From positions 62,001 through 126,000 of the forward strand of contig NC_015057.1 of the NCBI RefSeq assembly GCF_000178975.2: a stretch of DNA of 64,000 nucleotides. The letters are read 5' to 3'. This document shows, in pieces, positions 57,442 to 64,000 of the stretch (its first letter is position 1; every line of letters starts with the position of its first letter). A program made the position numbers and the translations under genes. Below the pieces are notes generated by a model. The model was not told where the DNA came from. It worked only from the letters and a program-made list of their open reading frames with translations, and ran no database searches. Origin of the DNA: Granulicella tundricola MP5ACTX9 (lineage in GTDB: Bacteria > Acidobacteriota > Terriglobia > Terriglobales > Acidobacteriaceae).

Positions 57442-60219
57442 ATGACCGCCTCATCGCGCAGTCCCCTCAGCATCGCAACAAGAGCTTGCCGTAAAGCCGG
57501 CCTCACAGCGACTATCGCTCTTATCCTCGCCACCATCGGCTGCGGCAACAATTCCTCACGGCAGCAAGCCCTGCTTGGTCCCGCACTCACCCTTAACGCA
57601 CTCACCACTACGAGTGCTTCCCAAACCGTAAGCCTCACCAACATAGGTTCCGTCGCGCTCCACGTCACCGGCGTCTCCATTACCGGTACCAGCGCCGCGG
57701 CCTTCGCGGAGACCGACTCCTGCAAAGGGACCCTTGCCGTAGGCGCGGTGTGCCCGATCGCCGTCACCTTCACCTCAACCGCCGCAGGCAGCTTCACCGC
57801 CTCACTCAATGTCGCGGACGATACCCCATACGGCGGCCAGCAGTCCGTCTCCATAACGGGTACCGCTACCGTCCCTATACCGGTCGTCGCCCTCAGCAGC
57901 ACCAGCCAGGCCTTCCCTTTGCTCACAGCTGGCACGATCAGCGCCGCACAGACAACCACTGTTACAAATACTGGTACCGCACCGCTCACCATTTCTAGCA
58001 TCTCCATCGGGGGCAGCGGCGCAAATCTCTTCGCGGACTCGACCACCTGTGCAGCCACCCTCGCTGTGAGCGCCTCCTGCAACATCGCTGTCACCTTTGC
58101 ACCGCGCGTGGCGGGTACATATGCAGGTACTGTCACCCTGTCAGATAATGCCGCCACACCGACCCAGTCCTACACCCTCGCCGGTACAGCAACTCCCGCC
58201 GCACTCTCCATTGACACCACCAACGGAGCAGACTGGAAGGTCGCCAACGGAGCCCTCAACCTGGACTTCAACCCGAAGAACGGCCACGTCTTCGGCATCT
58301 TCCTCGCCGGACATACAGACAACCTCGTCGATACCACCAATAGCAACGAAGGCATCTACATGGACAACGCGGGCTTCGGCGCCCCAACCCCAACAGCCGC
58401 CTATACCCAGGCCGCCGGTTACATTGACTTCTACGTCACTTTTCCCTCCAACGCTACAAACGCCTATACCTACACCGAGCACTTCGTCGTCACACCCAAC
58501 GACCCCGGCATCCACCTCTACTTCGTCGCCAATCACTCCGCAACTGACATTGCCGGGAGCATCGGACAAGTCCAGTGGGTCTACCGCAGCAACCTCACCC
58601 AGTTCCCCAACACTTACTCCGTCAATGCGGATCTAAGCAACCCTGGCCCCGTCGTCGTGCCTCTGCCCGCAGCCTCTGAGGACTTCTCCACGGATCCCGG
58701 ACGCGCCGTTCAGGACGCCACCGTCGATCTCCACGGCTTACCCATTCCCACCGGATACACCCGCAACTTCTATACCAAGTACGACTACTCCAGCTACAAC
58801 TACCTGCATCAGGCGCACGGAACCTATGGCTCAACCTACGGCACCTGGGCCTACTTTCCCTCAAACGAATCCCTCGTCGGCGGCCCCACCAAGCAGAACC
58901 TCATCTACACCGGTAACCTTCTGATCCTTGAGGCCTACTCCAATCACTACGACAACTCACTCTCTCTCGCCACGCCCTCCGGCACTGCGAGTTCTCGGCT
59001 CTTCGGTCCGTTTTACGTTCACTTCAACACCTTCGGGCAGGCCTATAACGCCACCGGCAACATCCTCGCTACGCCGGATGATATGTACAAGGACACCCTC
59101 CAGGCCGGTGCCTCGTTCAAGACCTTCTATGACAGCGAAGCCCAACTCGTAGCTGCCGGCTACATCCCCTCCACCGCGCGCGGAACCGTCTCCGTGCAGG
59201 TCAACGGCGTCACCAGTACTAACGCCAAAACCTCCTGGGCAGTCCTCAGCGATCCCAAGACCAACTTCGAGTACTCGAGCCATGGCAGCCAGTACTGGGC
59301 AGACATTAGCACCAGTGGCGCAGCCACATTCACTGGCGTCATTCCCGGCACTTATCGCCTCTCCACCTACGTCCTCGGTCAATGGGGTGAGTCACGTCAG
59401 GAGAACGTCGTCGTCACGGCAAACCAGACCACCACCGTCCCCACATCCACCTTCGTCCCGGAAAACTTTGGCACCACGACCCCGGTTTTCACCATCGGCA
59501 CCGCGGATCGTTCCTCACATGAGTTCCTCCACGGACACGACGCCGCCAACCATGACGATCGCGAGTTCTGGGGTTCATGGAACTACTGGGCAGACTTTCA
59601 GGCTAACCAGGGCGCCGTTATCTATAACGCGACTGCTGGGCCTGCTGGGGCTGCCACCAATGACCTCACCAAGTGGAACTACACTCATTGGGGAACCTTC
59701 TACCCCGGACTCTTTGGAGGGGTCTATAGCGCGGCCGATGACACCACCGATGGCTATAAGTACGTCGTTCCGTCCTATGTAGCTGCGCCCGCGACTATGC
59801 GAACACCTAACTGGCAGGTGCATTTTGCAACTCCAGCTACGCAGACCGGTACGACTGCGGCTACGTATGTCGTTCTTTCTGCGGCTATTGCTTGTGCGGA
59901 AGGGAGCTACGTTATTACGCTCAATGGTCAGCAACTCATCTGGCATGAGACGAATGCGAGTGATTGCATGGTCCGTTCCGGGCTCTCCGCTTATACGCAG
60001 TGGATTGCGTTCCAGTGGGATGCTTCGGTTTTGAACCCCGCGGGTCAGGATAACCTGCTTACTCTCAACGTCAGCCAAGTGGACGGGATCAGCGACGATG
60101 CGCTTCGGCTGGAGTTGACGAAGACTTCGGCCGATCCGGCCGTGCGGAACTGGTTCGACTATGAGTACATCTACAAGACGATCGACACCAAACCCAACGA
60201 CGCCGTTGCCAACCCGTAA
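57442..60219 (+). CDS. Rhamnogalacturonan-lyase-type (PL4-like) lipoprotein with N-terminal choice-of-anchor-D repeats
   Basis: 925 residues from the ATG at 57442, which has AGGAGA just upstream; an in-frame ATG 60 bp earlier has none. The leader ends TIGC, a possible though not ideal lipobox, so outer-membrane anchoring is likely. Two choice-of-anchor-D/ASH repeats follow (about 45-250: SQTVSLTNIGSVALHVTGVSITG...CPIAVTFTSTAAGSFTASLNV; QTTTVTNTGTAPLTISSISIGG...CNIAVTFAPRVAGTYAGTV). The rest (about 260-925) reads as RhgB-type polysaccharide lyase: beta-sandwich, fn3-like domain (ARGTVSVQVNGVTSTNAKTSWAVLSDP) and CBM-like end (TYVVLSAAIACAEGSYVITLNG). It would cleave rhamnogalacturonan of pectin. 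Confidence 0.82.
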   Translation: MTASSRSPLSIATRACRKAGLTATIALILATIGCGNNSSRQQALLGPALTLNALTTTSASQTVSLTNIGSVALHVTGVSITGTSAAAFAETDSCKGTLAVGAVCPIAVTFTSTAAGSFTASLNVADDTPYGGQQSVSITGTATVPIPVVALSSTSQAFPLLTAGTISAAQTTTVTNTGTAPLTISSISIGGSGANLFADSTTCAATLAVSASCNIAVTFAPRVAGTYAGTVTLSDNAATPTQSYTLAGTATPAALSIDTTNGADWKVANGALNLDFNPKNGHVFGIFLAGHTDNLVDTTNSNEGIYMDNAGFGAPTPTAAYTQAAGYIDFYVTFPSNATNAYTYTEHFVVTPNDPGIHLYFVANHSATDIAGSIGQVQWVYRSNLTQFPNTYSVNADLSNPGPVVVPLPAASEDFSTDPGRAVQDATVDLHGLPIPTGYTRNFYTKYDYSSYNYLHQAHGTYGSTYGTWAYFPSNESLVGGPTKQNLIYTGNLLILEAYSNHYDNSLSLATPSGTASSRLFGPFYVHFNTFGQAYNATGNILATPDDMYKDTLQAGASFKTFYDSEAQLVAAGYIPSTARGTVSVQVNGVTSTNAKTSWAVLSDPKTNFEYSSHGSQYWADISTSGAATFTGVIPGTYRLSTYVLGQWGESRQENVVVTANQTTTVPTSTFVPENFGTTTPVFTIGTADRSSHEFLHGHDAANHDDREFWGSWNYWADFQANQGAVIYNATAGPAGAATNDLTKWNYTHWGTFYPGLFGGVYSAADDTTDGYKYVVPSYVAAPATMRTPNWQVHFATPATQTGTTAATYVVLSAAIACAEGSYVITLNGQQLIWHETNASDCMVRSGLSAYTQWIAFQWDASVLNPAGQDNLLTLNVSQVDGISDDALRLELTKTSADPAVRNWFDYEYIYKTIDTKPNDAVANP

Positions 60220-60537
60220 ACGCTGGTTAAACGATGGTTCTTGCACCATAAAACGTGGTGAACGAACCACAAAGTAGCGTGGTGAGACCCCTGTCGATAC
60301 AGGAGTTTCGCGTTTTTGGCACCATAAAAACGAGAGTGGCCCTTGACGTGCGTTTTGCTATGGAGCACTTTTCTAAGCGCGAGCTGAGATGTAAATGAGG
60401 TGCAATGGGGGAACTATTTTTCCATTGACATCCCTGCCTGCGAACTGGCTAAATGATCCCCGCACAAATGCAAGCGGCGAATGCGGTTGCGAACACCAAG
60501 TCGACCGGCTGCGGAGTAAACATTTTCTGGAGGCAGT
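60220..60537. repeat. Intergenic region with short direct repeats and hairpins
   Basis: GCACCATAAAA occurs at about 60243-60253 and again near 60319, both followed by ACG and GTGG. GTGGT-GAACGA-ACCAC (60256-60271) and CCTGT-CGAT-ACAGG (60290-60303) are small hairpins between them, and GTGGTGA is repeated at about 60280. The region looks like a family of structured intergenic repeats and may terminate the lyase transcript. The receptor ribosome site (GGAGG) lies at 60529. Confidence 0.55.
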
Positions 60538-63500
60538 ATGAGGTTTTTTGAAACAGGCAAGACGGGGCCGATCCTGGGGCTCACGAGAGATGGCGGGTGT
60601 GGTTGGAAGACTGGACTGGCCGCACTGACGATGCCGATGTTGTTAACGCTCGGAAGTGCTGCCGGGATGGCGCAGACGGGCGGCCAGGGGGCATTGGAAG
60701 GGTCCGTTCTGGATCAGACGGGTGCCGTTGTGCCGAAGGCTATGGTCACGGCGACGAATCAGGCGAGCGGCGTCTCTGCGAGCGCAACCAGCTCCGGTGC
60801 GGGCCTGTACAGCATTACACCACTCATTCCGGGTGTGTACACGGTCACGGTCAAGGCGGAGGGTTTCCAGATCCTCTCGCAGAAGAATATCGAGGTCAAC
60901 GGCCTTACGATTACGGGCTTGAATCCCAAGCTCAACGTGGGTAACACGACCGAGACGATTACGGTTTCAGAAGCTCCGCCTGTGCTGCAGACGACCAATC
61001 CTGCCATCGAGGCGATCATCACGCAGGACACCTACGAGTCGCTGCCGATCATCATGAATAATCAACAGCGGGACCCGACCTCGCTGGCGACGCTTGCGCC
61101 CGGAGCTCAGGGTGGAGCGCGTACTCCGATCTTCTCGGGAACGGGAAACTACCTGGCCGAGGTGTATGTGGACGGCGTTCCGACGACGACGACCAATCAA
61201 CAGGGCGACAATCGCATCGTGTCCAACGGGATCCCGGTTGAATCTGTGGAACAGTTGCAGATTATCTCGGCGGCACCTTCTGCGGAGTACCAGGGAGCTG
61301 GTGCGATCGGCTTCACGATCAAGTCCGGGACCAAGCAGTATCACGGGCAGGTGGTCGACTTCATTCGGAATACGGTCTTCGACACCTGGGGATTCGCAGG
61401 CAACCAGCAGACCTACAACACTGTTGTAAACGGCGCTTCAGTTGCCGTCCCAACTGGCAAGCCAGTCGAACACCAGAACGAGCTTTCCGCCTCGATCGGT
61501 GGGCCGATCATTGGCACGCACGGCAAGGGTTTTTTCTTCGCCAACTATGACCAATTCCATGGCCGGGTGGGCGTTACGCCTACGACGTTTACGATCCCCA
61601 CGCTGCTGATGCGGCAAGGTAACTTCTCAGAACTAGGAACTGGGAACTACATCTACAACCCCCTGGCGACGGTCTGCAGCACCACGAGCAGTTGCCAGCG
61701 TCCAGCCTTCGCAAACAACACCATCCCGACTGCCTACCAATCGCCGATCTCGCTTTATGAGCAGAAGTTTCTGCCTACGCCGAACGTGACCGGGAACGGC
61801 ATCGTCAACAACTTCCAACAGGGCGGCGTCTCAGGCTTTGACAACCACGAGTATGTCTTCAAGCTGGACTACGATCTGCCGCACACGCAGCGGCTTTCCT
61901 ACTTCTATGCTCATGGAGTTCGTCAGTCCGCGGGCTATGGAGCGGTCCTTCCCTTACCGTACGCCACTGCGATCTCATCGAACATCTCTCCGACGACGAT
62001 GGTGCTGGAGCACTCGATCGGCATCAACTCGCGCATGGTGAACCAGATCAAGGTGGGCTTCACACGCTTCCCGGGCGGAAGCAACTCGACGACGTTCAAC
62101 CAGCACCCCTACGAAGCGGGACCGGATGTAGGCATCACGGGCCTGCCAGCGGGGCAGGCGGCTTTCAGCTTCCCAGGTAGTACCTTTACCGCCACAGGTC
62201 TGTTCACTAATGCGGAGACGCCCTGGAGCGCTACGGGCGGCTCCTTTTCCAGCACCGTCCAGACGCCCAACGCTTATACCCTGATCGATAACTTTCAACT
62301 CAACGCGGGCAAGCACAGTATGACCTTCGGTGTTCAGTATCAGCGGCTGGAGGATAACCTGACGTCGCAGACCAGCCCGTCCGGCATCTACTACCAGACC
62401 TGGAACGGCGTCTCGACCGCGCAGTTTATTCAGGCCGCTAACGGCACCTACGGCAATACACTGGACAACACCAAGTCTGGTTTTGCCTATGCCAGCTTCC
62501 TGCTGGGTGCAGTCAATACAGCAGCAACCTCAGTTCCGCTAGTAGCGGAAACGGGTGGCCGCTATGCTCCGGTCTCACCCTATTTCCAGGATGACTGGAA
62601 GATCCGACCAAACCTAACGATCAACCTGGGCGTCCGATATGACTACCTGACTCCGTTTCACGAGGTGCATGACAACTACAGCTTCTTCAATCCGAATGAG
62701 ATCAATCCGGCAACGGGTAATGCTGGCCTGCTGGAGTATGCGGGTTTCCGGGGATCGAATATCAGCTGCGAGTGCCATACGCCGATCCCGACCTACCTGG
62801 GCAACATCGGGCCGCGTCTTGGACTGGAGTATTCCCCTGATCCAAACACGGTCTTCCGCGCCGGCTTTGCGATTGTGCATTCCCGCGGCGGCGGTGTAGG
62901 CGGACGTGCAGGCGACTCCGTGGGTACGGGACAGACTGGCTTTGGATCCAGCATCATTCTACCGACGGCCAATAACGTGGGTGCGACTGCAGGTCCTTCG
63001 TTCTATCTGAACAACAGCTCAGTGTTCCAGGCTGCGGGCCTCTCGAATACCAACTTTGGCGGCCCTGGTTATGCGATCCCACCATCGGTCGGCCCCAGCG
63101 TGGCGAACCTGACGGTCGGCACGGGCAACTACGTCAATGCGAGCGGTGCCTACGTCACTCCGGGTGGAGCGCCGGGCTATGCCGATCCTTACCTCTCAAG
63201 CAGAGCTCCTACCTTCAACTTCTGGAACCTTGGCCTGCAGAAGGTGCTGACGAAGAACCTGACCCTGACGGTGACGTATGTCGGGAGCCAGTCGCATTTT
63301 GTGGCGGGAGCGGGTGTCTCAGGCTTCTGGTCAGGGCAGCTTGATCCGCGCTACATTGCCACGCTGGGCGGTGTGCTTGCCAGCGACGGCAAGACGAATA
63401 TCCTGGCAGCGCAGGCTACGCCGGCTAACATTGCGATCGCACAGAAGGCCGACCCCAGCGTGACAGTTCCCTACGCGGGCTACGCGCAGGCAGGTGCGGT

Positions 63501-64000
63501 CAGCTCCGCCGCGACGATCGGTCGCATGTTACGGCCGTATCCGCAGTACACCTCACCACCGAGTGCCACCTACGATAACGTTGCCAACCTGAGCTACAAC
63601 GCGTTTGAGGTTGTGCTGGCCCAGCGCCAGTACAAGGGCATGAGCTTCACAGTGAATTACACCTACTCCCATAACATTGGGGACGACGGGACAACGCGCA
63701 GCGCCTTTGCGATTCCCAGTTCCGTCTCTTCCAACGGCTCACCCATCGCCGGCAACAATCGCGCGGACCGCAGTCTGGTCATTACGGATACCCCACAAAA
63801 TTTGAATATGTATGGCGTGCTCAAGTCGCCGTTTGGGAAGAACGGAATTGGAGGAGACAGCCTGCTGGTTCGTGCGCTGGCCGGTGGCTGGCAGTTGGCA
63901 GATATCTTCACCTATAACTCCGGTACACCGATCCTGATCGTCGGCTCCGGCTGCACTGCGCCGTCACAGGGCAACTGCATGCCGGACATCGTCCCGGGAA
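60538..64000 (+). CDS. TonB-dependent Oar-like receptor, 3' end outside window
   Basis: About 1154 residues visible from the ATG at 60538, no stop before the edge. Signal peptide (ending GMAQ near residue 46, with an unusually long N-region), CarboxypepD_reg domain (GALEGSVLDQTGAVVPKAMVTATNQASGVSASATSSGAGLYSITPLIPGVYTVTVKAEGF), plug (EAIITQDTYESLPIIMNNQQRDPTSLATLAPGAQGG; NYLAEVYVDGVPTTTTNQQ) and barrel strands (SASIGGPIIGTHGKGFFFANYDQFHG; DDWKIRPNLTINLGVRYDYLTPFHEVHDNY). It lies downstream of the PL4-like lyase and may import its oligosaccharide products. Confidence 0.92.
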   Translation, partial: MRFFETGKTGPILGLTRDGGCGWKTGLAALTMPMLLTLGSAAGMAQTGGQGALEGSVLDQTGAVVPKAMVTATNQASGVSASATSSGAGLYSITPLIPGVYTVTVKAEGFQILSQKNIEVNGLTITGLNPKLNVGNTTETITVSEAPPVLQTTNPAIEAIITQDTYESLPIIMNNQQRDPTSLATLAPGAQGGARTPIFSGTGNYLAEVYVDGVPTTTTNQQGDNRIVSNGIPVESVEQLQIISAAPSAEYQGAGAIGFTIKSGTKQYHGQVVDFIRNTVFDTWGFAGNQQTYNTVVNGASVAVPTGKPVEHQNELSASIGGPIIGTHGKGFFFANYDQFHGRVGVTPTTFTIPTLLMRQGNFSELGTGNYIYNPLATVCSTTSSCQRPAFANNTIPTAYQSPISLYEQKFLPTPNVTGNGIVNNFQQGGVSGFDNHEYVFKLDYDLPHTQRLSYFYAHGVRQSAGYGAVLPLPYATAISSNISPTTMVLEHSIGINSRMVNQIKVGFTRFPGGSNSTTFNQHPYEAGPDVGITGLPAGQAAFSFPGSTFTATGLFTNAETPWSATGGSFSSTVQTPNAYTLIDNFQLNAGKHSMTFGVQYQRLEDNLTSQTSPSGIYYQTWNGVSTAQFIQAANGTYGNTLDNTKSGFAYASFLLGAVNTAATSVPLVAETGGRYAPVSPYFQDDWKIRPNLTINLGVRYDYLTPFHEVHDNYSFFNPNEINPATGNAGLLEYAGFRGSNISCECHTPIPTYLGNIGPRLGLEYSPDPNTVFRAGFAIVHSRGGGVGGRAGDSVGTGQTGFGSSIILPTANNVGATAGPSFYLNNSSVFQAAGLSNTNFGGPGYAIPPSVGPSVANLTVGTGNYVNASGAYVTPGGAPGYADPYLSSRAPTFNFWNLGLQKVLTKNLTLTVTYVGSQSHFVAGAGVSGFWSGQLDPRYIATLGGVLASDGKTNILAAQATPANIAIAQKADPSVTVPYAGYAQAGAVSSAATIGRMLRPYPQYTSPPSATYDNVANLSYNAFEVVLAQRQYKGMSFTVNYTYSHNIGDDGTTRSAFAIPSSVSSNGSPIAGNNRADRSLVITDTPQNLNMYGVLKSPFGKNGIGGDSLLVRALAGGWQLADIFTYNSGTPILIVGSGCTAPSQGNCMPDIVPG

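Overview
The window looks like chromosome of a soil acidobacterium of the Terriglobia type (Granulicella/Terriglobus/Edaphobacter-like). This is inferred from GC-rich coding DNA, four large TonB-dependent receptors (three with Oar-like features and an N-terminal carboxypeptidase-regulatory domain), NHL/Ig-like and choice-of-anchor-D secreted proteins, Tat-exported Gfo/Idh/MocA and sugar-isomerase proteins, and many secreted glycan-active enzymes. Genus-level placement is not proven from sequence alone.

Layout. 1-3.2 kb (minus strand): secreted sugar isomerase/epimerase (cut by the window edge), Tat-exported oxidoreductase and a YVTN beta-propeller. 3.4-6.05 kb: two related small proteins followed by a DyP-type haem peroxidase. 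6.2-12.5 kb: siderophore-type TonB receptor, a molybdate-binding-like protein gene broken by a 25-bp tandem duplication, a Fur/PerR-type regulator and catalase-peroxidase katG. 13-14 kb: alpha/beta hydrolase. 14.2-21.3 kb: a possible lipid or glycolipid synthesis and export cluster (glycosyltransferase, FtsX-like permease, acyl reductase-like SDR, acyl-adenylating ligase, LolA-like protein, LolD-like ATPase). 21.8-31.1 kb: beta-glucan-type utilisation operon (GH16, TonB receptor with one frameshift, giant NHL/Ig protein) with a divergent membrane protein carrying a putative DNA-binding domain.

32.6-38.9 kb is a scrap yard: an intact ISL3 element with an 8-bp target duplication, pieces of ISNCY-, ISL3- and IS3-type transposases, and decayed host genes (YhcG/DUF1016 nuclease, GH2 glycosidase, cold-shock protein). 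39.0-50.1 kb is the most interesting coherent block: sugar permease, myo-inositol oxygenase, GH92 alpha-mannosidase, LacI regulator, TonB receptor and a secreted PI-PLC-like phospholipase. LacI-type palindromes lie in front of the inositol oxygenase and in front of the receptor. I read it as a possible system for stripping mannosylated phosphoinositides (GPI anchors, inositol phosphoceramides or similar) and burning the inositol.

50.1-57.3 kb is again IS-rich. An exopolysaccharide locus (BY-kinase and Wza-type exporter) has been cut up by IS5- and IS3-family elements, followed by an apparently intact membrane glycosyltransferase and a decayed ISL3 element. 57.4-64 kb: a lipoprotein-like rhamnogalacturonan-lyase-type protein and a TonB receptor running off the end. 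No rRNA, tRNA or CRISPR array was recognised.
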